Below the pieces are notes generated by a model. That model saw only the letters and a program-made list of their open reading frames with translations. It did no database searches and was not told the origin of the DNA. From assembly GCA_003644265.1 (NCBI GenBank), contig QNBX01000061.1, forward strand, positions 1-22,996: DNA of 22,996 nt, read 5' to 3'. This DNA comes from Planctomycetota bacterium. GTDB taxonomy: Bacteria > Planctomycetota > B15-G4. This document shows, piece by piece, positions 14,717 to 22,083 of this stretch (positions within the stretch are counted from its first letter, which is position 1; the number at the start of each line of letters is the position of its first letter). The position numbers and the translations under genes are program-made.

Positions 14717-16669
14717 TCAGTGCTGCACGGCCCTGGCCGCACGCAACCCGATGACGCGAAAGCCGACCCCGCCCTCGAACCGGGTCGCCGAGCGCGCGTC
14801 CTCGGGGTCGAGGCCGAAGCCCCCACTGCGGAACACGTGGATGCTCAAGCCGGCGTCAGTCACGGGATCGAGGACAGGCCTCCCGCTCTCCTCGGCCTGC
14901 TTGTTCAGCCGCCGGTAGTACATCGGGTCGTTCACATCCAGGCACCACTCGTACGCATTGCCGATCACATCGTGCAGGCCAAAGTCGTTGGCGCGATAGT
15001 GGCCCACCGGCGAGCTGTACGCCCAACCGTCGGATGGGCCCTCATCGCCCGCCCTCCACGAAGAGCCCTTGCGCTCGCGGATGTACGCCTCGTCCCTGGT
15101 GTTCGCTGCGCCGGCCATCGAGGCCTTGTCCACGCCGGTCCACCAGGGCGTGTCCGTGCCCGCGCGCGCGCCGTACTCCCACTGCGCTTCGGAGGGGAGA
15201 GACAGGCCCATCTGCCACATCACATCCCTCGCCGTCTCCCACCTCAGGTTCTCGACCGGATGGGCGAGGGATCTGGGCCCACCCTCCGGATCTTCCCGCT
15301 CGGGTCTCCCCTCGCTCGGATTGCCGCCCGTGAACCGCAGCCACTGACCCTGGGTCACCTCGTACTTGCCCAGGAAGTAAGGAGACACCTCCACCTCGTG
15401 GATCGGACCCTCGTTGGACTTCGCCTGCTCGCCGTCGAAGTTCGGCTGCCTTGGGTCCTCCCCCTGCGCGCCCAACACGTCGGTCCCGCCGGGGATCAGC
15501 ACCAGCACGATGCCGGTCTCGTCATCGATGGCGAGCCGGCCGTCGGGTCCCGGCACCGGCTCGCTGCCCGACTGGACATGCCAGAATTCCCACAGCCCGG
15601 ATCGCGCGTCGCGGCCCAGGGGCAGCAGCCCGAGCTGGGGCTCCAGTCTGAGCTCGTCGTACAGCGGGCACTTGTCGCGATCGGCGATCGAGGCCACCGC
15701 ATCCGACCACCGCTCGCGCGCATCGGAGCCGGTGAGCGTGCGCACGTCGATGGAAGCGGCAAACTCGCGTCGCCTGGCCATGCCCCAGCCGAGCTCCTGT
15801 GGCAGGCTGGCCATGGCCCCCGCGTTCGTGGCGAAGGCCTCGACGTCGCTGACGATCCCCGACAGGATCCCATGCCAGACCGCGTCGTCCTCTCGCGTGA
15901 AGGCGTAGCCCACACGGCGGGTCACCCGCGCCTCCAGCTCGTCGAGGCGCGCGATCAGTTCGGGGAGCAGTGCCTCGGCCTGTTCCGCCCACTCCGTTTC
16001 TTTGGCGTCCCTCTCGTCGCCCGCCTTGGCCGACACGTACTCGAGCCACTTCTGCGTGAGCTCGATCTCCTCCCGCGAACGTTCCCACTCGTCATGCTCC
16101 GGGTGAGAGGGGTCGATGCCGGAGTCCGCCGGTGTCTCGGGCAACGCCCGCTCGCGGATGGCGAGGAGCTGCGCCCTCAGGCCGGGCTCGTTCACATTGG
16201 CATCCTCTGCCGACGCCTCCAGGCTCGCGCTGAGCGCCTCGGCGCGCTCGAGCCACGTGTCGTATGCCGCGACCAGGTCCGGCGTGACAGGCCACAGCGA
16301 CTCGGCGTCACCCTGCAGCTCCTTCAGCTCTTGCGCGGCCTTCAGCGGCACCACGAGGGCGTGCTCCGTCGCGGCGCGGGCCGCGGACCTCTGCGCCTCG
16401 ATCCGGCCCGAGACGATGCCGACCAGACCTGCGGCCAGCGAGACGGCGACCACGGCTCCCGTCGCGACGCCCACGCGGTGCCGGCGCACGAACTTGCGCG
16501 CGCGGTAGACCGGGCCCGTGCGCCGGGCGGTGACCGGCTCGAGCGCGAGGTGACGCCTGACGTCCTCCGCCAGGTCGGCCACGGATTGGTAGCGACGGCC
16601 CGGGTCCTTCTCGAGCGCACGCATGCAGATCCAATCCAGGTCACCGGCGAGCTGACGCGTCAGCGACCG
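14717..16669 (-). CDS. C-terminal part of the module B kinase: kinase end, TM helix and FGE-like domain
   Basis: This 650-codon stretch continues the kinase reading frame directly after the TAG at 16670-16672. It starts RSLTRQLAGDLDWICMRALEKDPG, the normal end of this kinase family. Counting through the TAG as residue 333, a transmembrane helix lies at about 399-421. A charged helical region follows, then an FGE/SUMF1-type domain at about 712-983 (VLVLIPGGTDVLG, LGKYEVTQGQWLRF, LPSEAQWEYGARAG, HDVIGNAYEWCLD, GGVGFRVIGLR). The segment HVFRSGGFGLDP lacks the cysteine that FGE enzymes use there, so a binding rather than catalytic role is likely. The only nearby ATG (16622-16624) would begin inside the kinase C-lobe, so independent translation is doubtful. 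Confidence 0.75.
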   Translation of the reverse strand, partial: RSLTRQLAGDLDWICMRALEKDPGRRYQSVADLAEDVRRHLALEPVTARRTGPVYRARKFVRRHRVGVATGAVVAVSLAAGLVGIVSGRIEAQRSAARAATEHALVVPLKAAQELKELQGDAESLWPVTPDLVAAYDTWLERAEALSASLEASAEDANVNEPGLRAQLLAIRERALPETPADSGIDPSHPEHDEWERSREEIELTQKWLEYVSAKAGDERDAKETEWAEQAEALLPELIARLDELEARVTRRVGYAFTREDDAVWHGILSGIVSDVEAFATNAGAMASLPQELGWGMARRREFAASIDVRTLTGSDARERWSDAVASIADRDKCPLYDELRLEPQLGLLPLGRDARSGLWEFWHVQSGSEPVPGPDGRLAIDDETGIVLVLIPGGTDVLGAQGEDPRQPNFDGEQAKSNEGPIHEVEVSPYFLGKYEVTQGQWLRFTGGNPSEGRPEREDPEGGPRSLAHPVENLRWETARDVMWQMGLSLPSEAQWEYGARAGTDTPWWTGVDKASMAGAANTRDEAYIRERKGSSWRAGDEGPSDGWAYSSPVGHYRANDFGLHDVIGNAYEWCLDVNDPMYYRRLNKQAEESGRPVLDPVTDAGLSIHVFRSGGFGLDPEDARSATRFEGGVGFRVIGLRAARAVQH

Positions 16670-16672
16670 CTA
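16670..16672 (-). other. In-frame TAG interrupting the module B kinase
   Basis: The codon order on the minus strand is GCA TCC GTC TAG CGG TCG CTG. Both flanking parts are in the same frame (no indel), and together they give a normal full-length kinase-FGE protein of 983 residues with the TAG as position 333. The change could be a single-base nonsense mutation, an assembly error, or a recoded stop. Confidence 0.9.
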
Positions 16673-17668
16673 GACGGATGCGTGCAGCCGGGCGATCGAG
16701 GCGGCGGTGTCGGTCTGCTTGCGCAGACGCGTGCTGGGCATGGGGGGATCCTGCTCGCGCATCACCCGCTGCCTCTCGGAGAGCGGAAGGCCCAACTCCG
16801 AGCTGTGATCGAAGGGCAGCAGTCCACTCAGCAGCTGGTACAGGACCACGCCCAGCGAGTAGACATCCGAGCGCGTGTCGACATCCGCGCCGCCGGGGTC
16901 GGCCTGCTCGGGGCTCATGTAGTCGAGCGTGCCCACGACCTGCCCCACCAGCGTGTGCAGGGAGTGTTCGCTCAGCTTCCCGGTCGTGGCCCGCGCCACG
17001 CCGAAGTCGATCACCTTCGGGACTGCGCGCTGTTCCTGCTCCATGACCAGCAGGTTGCTGGGCTTGAGGTCCCGATGGATCACTCCCTTCTGGTGCGCGT
17101 GCTGGACGCCGTCGCACACGGCCAGGAACAGCTCGAGCCGCTCCCGGGTGGTGAGCGTCCGCTGGTCGGCGAACTCGGTGATCGGGGGCCCCGCCACGAA
17201 CTCCATCACGAAGTACGGGCGTCCGTCGTCGGTCGATCCCGCGTCGAAGACCTGCGCCACATTCGGATGCCCCATCCGCGCCAGCGCCTGGCGCTCCGCA
17301 CCGAAACGCGCCACGACCTCGGCGCTGTGCATGCCGTGGCGGATGAGCTTCAGGGCCACGCGACGCACGACAGGCAGGCTCTGCTCGGCGGCATAGACCT
17401 CGCCCATGCCACCCAGGCCGACACGCTCCAGCAGTCGGTACGGGCCGATCGTCGTCCCGGCACGGGAGGGCGCGTCGTGCCTGAGCTGCTCCAGGACGTC
17501 ATCGCCGGTCAGTCCCTCGAGCAGGCGTGAGAGCTCATCGCGCAGGGCGATGTCCGACCCACACGCGCGCTCGACGAAGGCCGCGCGCTCCCCCGCCGGC
17601 AGATCGGCCGCGCGGTCGAAGAACTGCTCCAGGCGGCGCCTCTGGTCCGGCGAGAGCGAGGTGCTCAC
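16670..17668 (-). CDS. Ser/Thr protein kinase catalytic part, module B, ended by TAG
   Basis: The GTG at 17668 overlaps the sigma-factor stop as GTGA, the same junction as in module A. The 332 residues before the TAG include a helical leader (1-72) and most of a kinase domain: glycine loop GLGGMG (84-89), Lys107, HRDLKPSN (198-205), DFG (221-223) and GTLDYMSPEQA (246-256). All catalytic residues are present, but the last kinase helices, the membrane anchor and the FGE-like domain lie beyond the stop, so the truncated product would lack the end of the C-lobe and would be soluble. Whether such a product is active cannot be judged. An in-frame ATG at 17707 would start inside the sigma gene and is less likely. 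Confidence 0.85.
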   Translation of the reverse strand: MSTSLSPDQRRRLEQFFDRAADLPAGERAAFVERACGSDIALRDELSRLLEGLTGDDVLEQLRHDAPSRAGTTIGPYRLLERVGLGGMGEVYAAEQSLPVVRRVALKLIRHGMHSAEVVARFGAERQALARMGHPNVAQVFDAGSTDDGRPYFVMEFVAGPPITEFADQRTLTTRERLELFLAVCDGVQHAHQKGVIHRDLKPSNLLVMEQEQRAVPKVIDFGVARATTGKLSEHSLHTLVGQVVGTLDYMSPEQADPGGADVDTRSDVYSLGVVLYQLLSGLLPFDHSSELGLPLSERQRVMREQDPPMPSTRLRKQTDTAASIARLHASV

Positions 17669-18261
17669 GACCGCTGCCCGTCGTCCGAGAGCCGGCTGTT
17701 CAGCCACGCCTTCCCGAAGCGCCCCTCGCGTTCGACGGTGCGCGTGGAGAGACCCATGACCTCCCCGATCTCCGCTGCGTTCAGACCGCCGAAGAAGCTG
17801 AGCGTCATCACCTGCGCCTTTCGTGGGAACTCACGTTCGAGGTGCTGCAGGGCCTCCTCCAGCGCGAGCACGTCGTCGCTTGGCCCTTCGCATGAGAGAC
17901 CCGCGACCGCGTGCTCACCCAGACGGCGGTAGCGGCCACCGCGCTTGAGGCTGCCCTTGCGTCGCAGATGGTCGGCCAACACGTTGCGCATGGCGCGGGC
18001 GGCGGCACCGAAGAAGTGCGCCCGCCCCTGCCAGCCCGGGTCGGCAGAGCCCACCAGCCGCATGTAGGCCTCGTGCACCAACTCGGTCGCCTGAAGCGTC
18101 TGACCGGGTGAGAGGCGCGCCATGCGTGCGGCGGCCAGCCGCCGTAGGTCGTCGTAGACCAGCGGGAGCAGCGCATCACCTGCCTCCGTCCGCCCGGCCG
18201 CCAGCGCGCCGAGAATCTGCGTCACCTGGTCGGAGGCACCGTGATCCGTGGGATCGGCCAT
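17665..18261 (-). CDS. ECF-family RNA polymerase sigma factor (TIGR02999-like), module B
   Basis: The 198-residue product contains ALLPLVYDDLRRLAAARM, a start typical of the TIGR02999 group, then LQATELVHEAYMRLVG and AARAMRNVLADHLRRKG for region 2. Region 4 has VMTLSFFGGLNAAEIGEVMG and the HTH continuing LSTRTVEREGRFGKAWL. It is close in plan to the module A factor but clearly a different paralogue. The ATG at 18261 lacks a strong Shine-Dalgarno sequence. The stop overlaps the kinase start. A secreted PKD protein lies 65 bases upstream on the same strand and could be co-transcribed or a target. Confidence 0.9.
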   Translation of the reverse strand: MADPTDHGASDQVTQILGALAAGRTEAGDALLPLVYDDLRRLAAARMARLSPGQTLQATELVHEAYMRLVGSADPGWQGRAHFFGAAARAMRNVLADHLRRKGSLKRGGRYRRLGEHAVAGLSCEGPSDDVLALEEALQHLEREFPRKAQVMTLSFFGGLNAAEIGEVMGLSTRTVEREGRFGKAWLNSRLSDDGQRS

Positions 18262-18300
18262 TCAGGGAGGCTAGCAGGATTCCCATGAACGAGTCCTGAC

Positions 18301-18320
18301 CGCGTGTCGAGCTCGACGCG
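18301..18320 (-). terminator. Palindromic hairpin between PKD gene and sigma factor
   Basis: GTCGAGCTCGAC (18306-18317) is a perfect 12-bp palindrome flanked by CGCG/GCG, giving a possible hairpin directly after the PKD stop at 18327. It could end the PKD transcript or serve as a dimer-binding operator for the sigma/kinase unit. Confidence 0.35.
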
Positions 18321-18326
18321 AGCCGA

Positions 18327-19733
18327 CTACATGCCGACCGCGAAGGGGAAGCTGAACGTCGTCTCCCCGTTCGCGTTCACGCCCGTCTCGAGCGTCAGGT
18401 CGATGTCCCCGCTCCCGTGGGACCGGACGTGGACCGAGCCGTCGGGTGCGATCCAGCCCGTGAGCACGCTGCTGTACTGCTCGGGGTTGCCCGGCACCTG
18501 CGCCGGGCTCCACATCATGACCTGCGCGGTGAAGACGCCATCGGGGCCGATCCAGTCCGGGTAGCCGAACGAGCCGCTGGTCGAGTTGCCGGGGCCGCTC
18601 GACGTCATGCCCTGGCCCAGCGCTCCGAGCGTCGGCAGCGTGAAGGTCGGGTAGTCGTCCATGAGCACCGGGTAGGACGCCTGGATCTGGGACAGGCCCG
18701 TCCCGAAGGCGAAGTCGCCGGGCGTGAAGACGTCGCCGCCGAGGTCGTTGCCCATGACCAGGAAGCACTCCGCCGGGACCTCGACGACGTAGTTGTCCGT
18801 ATAGAGCACCACAGGATTACCTGGGTTCACCTCGCCATGGATACTCAGGGAGGTGATGGCGTCCCACTCGGGGCCGTCCAGGAGCACAGTGCCTATGCCA
18901 TCCCACAGTTCCAGAAAGCCCCCAGCGGACGAACTCAAGACAAACGATCCTTGCACTAAGCTGTAGTCAAGAACGTCTAGCGAGACCGCGTTGAAGGTGC
19001 CTCCATCCGTGCGTGTGAGAATGATCTCGGAATAGACAGAGTTGGGGTACTGGGTGCCAGGCTCCGAGTATATTGGCCCGCAGCACTCATTGATACTGAA
19101 GACGAAGTCTGGATGGACTTCGCCATTCTCGAAGATGACCAGTGTCTGGACCGGGCCGGGTGCTTCTACGGCGATCAGCGCGGGCTTGACCAGGGTGTCG
19201 CTCTGCTGCCCCACGAAGACCGTGAGCGAGACCGTGTAGCTCCCTGGCCCGGTGTACTGGTGCGTCGGGTTCTGGGCCGTCGAGGTGTTGCCGTCGCCGA
19301 AGTCCCAGCTCCACGCCGTCGTGGTGGCGCCCGTGGAGGTGTCGCTGAACGCGACCGTGAGGGGATTCGCCCCCTGGGTCGGAGACGCGCTGAAGGCAGC
19401 CACCAGGGGCGCCGGGTCCACCGTGATGAAGTCCTGCTTGACCTCCGTGTCTTGAAGGCCCCCGGCATCGTAGACGCTCAGTGAGACCGTGTAGGTCCCC
19501 GGTCCCGCGTACTCGTGGGTGGGATTCTGCAACAACGAGAACGAGAAGGCTCCGTCTCCGAAGTGCCAGACCCAGGCGGAAGCGGTGCCTCCCGTGGTCG
19601 TATCCGTGAACGACACCGTGAGCGGATTGGGCCCGGACGTCGGCGTCGCGCTGAAGTCGGCGTCGAGCTGCCCTCGCGAGACCTGGGCGAGGAGCACGAG
19701 AGCGAGGAGACAGGCGAGCGGGATGCGCAGCAT
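18327..19733 (-). CDS. Secreted protein with two PKD domains
   Basis: The ATG at 19733 has AGGAG seven bases upstream. The 468-residue product starts with a signal peptide (1-22). Two tandem PKD domains follow, at about 24-105 and 110-190, with matching features: NPLTVSFTDTTTGG and NPLTVAFSDTSTGA, WVWHFGDG and WSWDFGDG, then GPGTYTVSLSVYD and GPGSYTVSLTVFV. The remaining 270 residues are beta-rich with two lone motifs, VVEVPAECFLVMGNDLGGD and WIAPDGSVHVRSHGSGDID, not assigned to a family. PKD domains are extracellular Ig-like spacers. The role is probably surface or matrix-associated, by inference. Its position just upstream of module B on the same strand suggests it may be the exported partner or target of that unit. 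Confidence 0.85.
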   Translation of the reverse strand: MLRIPLACLLALVLLAQVSRGQLDADFSATPTSGPNPLTVSFTDTTTGGTASAWVWHFGDGAFSFSLLQNPTHEYAGPGTYTVSLSVYDAGGLQDTEVKQDFITVDPAPLVAAFSASPTQGANPLTVAFSDTSTGATTTAWSWDFGDGNTSTAQNPTHQYTGPGSYTVSLTVFVGQQSDTLVKPALIAVEAPGPVQTLVIFENGEVHPDFVFSINECCGPIYSEPGTQYPNSVYSEIILTRTDGGTFNAVSLDVLDYSLVQGSFVLSSSAGGFLELWDGIGTVLLDGPEWDAITSLSIHGEVNPGNPVVLYTDNYVVEVPAECFLVMGNDLGGDVFTPGDFAFGTGLSQIQASYPVLMDDYPTFTLPTLGALGQGMTSSGPGNSTSGSFGYPDWIGPDGVFTAQVMMWSPAQVPGNPEQYSSVLTGWIAPDGSVHVRSHGSGDIDLTLETGVNANGETTFSFPFAVGM

Positions 19734-20012
19734 GATGGTGCTCCTGGGTGGCGTTTGGCCCGGCCTGCAGCCCTGGCCGGTGCTTCCCGGACAGCGCTGC
19801 AGGCCAGGCTCAGCCCTTCATCCGGAAACGGACGCGCCAGCCCGACAGGGGTTCGGAGCAGAATCTCGGGAAACGTGCCGGGCTGGACGGCCCGTCTGCG
19901 GCTGAGTCGTCAGCCACCCTCGGCGCCGCCCACCCCGACCCTGGAAGCCGGAGCCGCCTTCATTGAAGCCCGTTCCTGCATGCGGCGATGTGCTTCCGTG
20001 GGCGCGCCTCAG

Positions 20013-20327
20013 GACGACAAGCGCTCGCTCCGGCTGATCGACCAGCTCGCCGCGGGCGAGGACCGGGTCGACGTCTACGAGTGCCCGGGCGGCACGGGCC
20101 TGCTCGAGTTCGCTGCCTCGGGGGTCACTCTGGCCTGGAGTCGCTGCCGCCCTCCACAATCCCATCATGGGCACCACCACGGACGCGGGCGGACTCTATC
20201 CGCCGGGCACGATCCTCGCCGGGCGCTACCGCACGACCCTGGCCCTGCCGGGGGGCGACCCGCTGGCCGCCGCCGGCAGCACCTCTCACCCGACGCGATC
20301 CCCCCCGCCGTGCTGGGCGGCCGGTAG
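20013..20327 (+). pseudogene. Decayed gene fragments, one resembling a kinase N-terminus
   Basis: Three pieces with strong G/C third-position bias lie close together in different frames. The first, 20013-20130, reads DDKRSLRLIDQLAAGEDRVD and onward. The second, 20167-20279, begins with ATG and includes YPPGTILAGRYR, which resembles the stretch just before the glycine loop of some Ser/Thr kinases, but no glycine loop follows. The third, 20274-20327, is back in the first frame and reads HLSPDAIPPAVLGGR then TAG. Each is too short to be a domain. Frame changes between them suggest deletions in one or more former genes. The kinase link is a weak resemblance only. Confidence 0.35.
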
Positions 20328-20403
20328 TTCTGAGACGCGTTCCGCCAGATTGCTGACTCCGAAGTCCGAGACACCTACTTCCCCAATCTGTGGTGGTCGC
20401 GTA

Positions 20404-20417
20404 GTGTCTACTGACAC
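20404..20417 (+). promoter_or_regulatory. Dyad GTGTC-N4-GACAC upstream of the respiratory genes
   Basis: A perfect 5-bp inverted repeat with a 4-base spacer ends 56 bases before the ATG at 20474. The 5-4-5 geometry equals that of FNR/DNR-type CRP-family sites, though the half-site sequence differs from TTGAT. It could be an operator for a redox- or nitrogen-oxide-responsive regulator. Confidence 0.35.
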
Positions 20418-20473
20418 AGAGGTCTGCTTGCTGCTGGCGAGTGCGTGGCAGATCCGGGCGAGAGGGAGACGTC

Positions 20474-22081
20474 ATGGTGTTTTTGGTCGATTCGAGGAGC
20501 GTGTTCGTTCGGATGCTCGGGGCCGGGTTGCTCGGGTCTGCGCTGCTGCCGGCGCTTCTGGTCGTGTTCGTTCTGTCACCCGCCGCGCAGTCGGCGGACG
20601 ACATCCCGTTGCTCCAACGAGGGCAGGCGCTGTTCGCCAGCCAGTGCTCCATCTGCCACGGCGAGACGGGCCACGGTGACGGGGCGGCCGCCTACCTGCT
20701 GTCGCCGCGCCCGCGCAACTTCGCGAGCGCGACCTTCCGTCTGGTCTCGACGGACGACGGCATACCGAGCGACGAGGACCTGCTGACCACGCTCCGTCAG
20801 GGGATGCCCGGCTCGGCCATGCCGCCCTGGGGTCATCTCGGTGACGAGGATCTCATGGCGCTGGTCGTGACCGTGCGCGACCTCATGATCCAGGGCAAGC
20901 TCGACGAGCTGCTGACCGACGAGCCTGACCTCGACCGGGCCGTGGCGCTCGAGGAGGTGCTCGACGAGTTCGGCACCCCGGGCGAGCTCGCCGACCTGCC
21001 GCAGAGACCGCCCGAGGAGCGCATCGACCTGGCGCACGGGGAGGAGCTCTACACCAAGAACTGCGCCCACTGCCACGGCCACGATGGCAGGGGAGAGGTC
21101 CCGCAGGCCATGTTCGATGGCGAGGGCTGGCCCATCACGGCGCGGGACTTCACGGTCGGCGTGTTCAAGGGCGGCAGCCGGGGCGTCGACATCGCGCGCC
21201 GCATCTGGCTGGGCATGCCCGGGTCTCCCATGCCGGCGACGCCCTACCGTCAGGACGACCTGTGGTCCCTGGTCGATTACGTGCAGGGGATGATCAAGCC
21301 CGGCGCCCAGGACCAGGTGGTGCAGAGCCCCAAGATCTTCACGGCTCATCGCGTGGCGGGAACGCTCGGCGACGACCCGGACGCGGCGGCCTGGGCCAGC
21401 GCGGACGCGACCTGGTTGGCGCTCATGCCGCTGTGGTGGCGCAACGACCGGGTCGAAGGCGTCTCGGTGCAGGCGTTGCACGACGGCCGGACGCTCGCGC
21501 TGCGAGTGAGCTGGGACGACGCGACCAAGGACGACGAGCTGATCCACCAGCGGGACTTCGGTGATGCCCTCGCGCTCGAGCTGTCGATCGACACGGACCC
21601 TCCCTTCTTCGGCATGGGGGCCTCGCGCAACCCGGTCAGCATCTGGCAGTGGAAGGCGGGCTGGCAGCGGGATCTGTCGGATCGCCTGACGTTGGCGGAC
21701 GCCTTCCCGAACAAGCCCCGAGGGCAGCTCGCCCAGCAGGGAGCGCCCCAGGATCCCGTCTTCATGACGGCCACCGCGGCGGGGAACCCGCTCAGCCAGC
21801 AGGACCACCCCCTGGCCGTGGAGAACCTCTCCGCCACCGGGCACGGCACCCTGCGGTCGTTGCCCATCGTGGACGTCGCGGCCACTGGCTTTGGTGAGTG
21901 GAACGATCGGCGCTGGTCGATCGTCCTGCTGCGCGACATGTGGAAGCCCGCGCCCGACGGCGTCTTGCCCGAGCCCGGCGCCAGCCTGTCCGCCGCCTTC
22001 GCGGTGTGGGACGGCAGCGCCGGCGACCGCAACGGCAGCAAGTCCGTGACCATCTGGCACAAGCTCGTCCTGGAGGATTGA
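20474..22081 (+). CDS. Di-haem c-type cytochrome fused to an ethylbenzene-dehydrogenase-type haem domain
   Basis: The ATG at 20474 has GGAG five bases upstream. The 535-residue product has an N-terminal signal or membrane anchor (about 13-40). Two cytochrome c domains follow, with CSICH at 58-62 and CAHCH at 197-201. Each is trailed by a matching MPGSAMP or MPGSPMP segment that could give the axial Met. From about residue 285 an EB_dh-like domain (haem-b binding gamma subunit of type II DMSO reductases) begins (DGRTLALRVSWDDATKDD, ALALELSIDTDP, ISIWQWK-type strand, WSIVLLRDMWKP). Such gamma subunits move electrons from the iron-sulfur beta subunit to periplasmic acceptors, and the fused cytochrome would be the exit or entry relay. 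The next gene starts three bases on, so the two are surely one operon. Confidence 0.85.
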   Translation: MVFLVDSRSVFVRMLGAGLLGSALLPALLVVFVLSPAAQSADDIPLLQRGQALFASQCSICHGETGHGDGAAAYLLSPRPRNFASATFRLVSTDDGIPSDEDLLTTLRQGMPGSAMPPWGHLGDEDLMALVVTVRDLMIQGKLDELLTDEPDLDRAVALEEVLDEFGTPGELADLPQRPPEERIDLAHGEELYTKNCAHCHGHDGRGEVPQAMFDGEGWPITARDFTVGVFKGGSRGVDIARRIWLGMPGSPMPATPYRQDDLWSLVDYVQGMIKPGAQDQVVQSPKIFTAHRVAGTLGDDPDAAAWASADATWLALMPLWWRNDRVEGVSVQALHDGRTLALRVSWDDATKDDELIHQRDFGDALALELSIDTDPPFFGMGASRNPVSIWQWKAGWQRDLSDRLTLADAFPNKPRGQLAQQGAPQDPVFMTATAAGNPLSQQDHPLAVENLSATGHGTLRSLPIVDVAATGFGEWNDRRWSIVLLRDMWKPAPDGVLPEPGASLSAAFAVWDGSAGDRNGSKSVTIWHKLVLED

Positions 22082-22083
22082 TA

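Larger units (their letters stand above)
19734..20473. other. Intergenic region with coding debris, no intact gene
   Basis: This 740-base stretch separates the divergent PKD and cytochrome genes. 19751-20010 shows nothing convincing. 20013-20327 holds coding-like debris (listed separately). 20330-20473 is less GC-rich, contains a dyad at 20404-20417, and should hold the promoter of the respiratory genes. Confidence 0.5.

Noticed and set aside
14717..16624. Independent gene starting at the ATG at 16624
   Set aside because: The start falls inside the conserved kinase C-lobe (DLDWICMRALEKDPG) and no ribosome-binding site precedes it, so it is better seen as the continuation of the upstream frame.
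16622..16672. Frameshift as the cause of the split module B kinase
   Set aside because: Both halves share the same frame. Reading codon by codon across the junction shows a TAG and no inserted or lost base.
14720..17530. 936-codon open frame on the plus strand
   Set aside because: It lies antisense to the kinase-FGE and kinase frames, is rich in Arg, Ala and His as expected of an antisense high-GC shadow, and has no domain. Its length only reflects GC bias.
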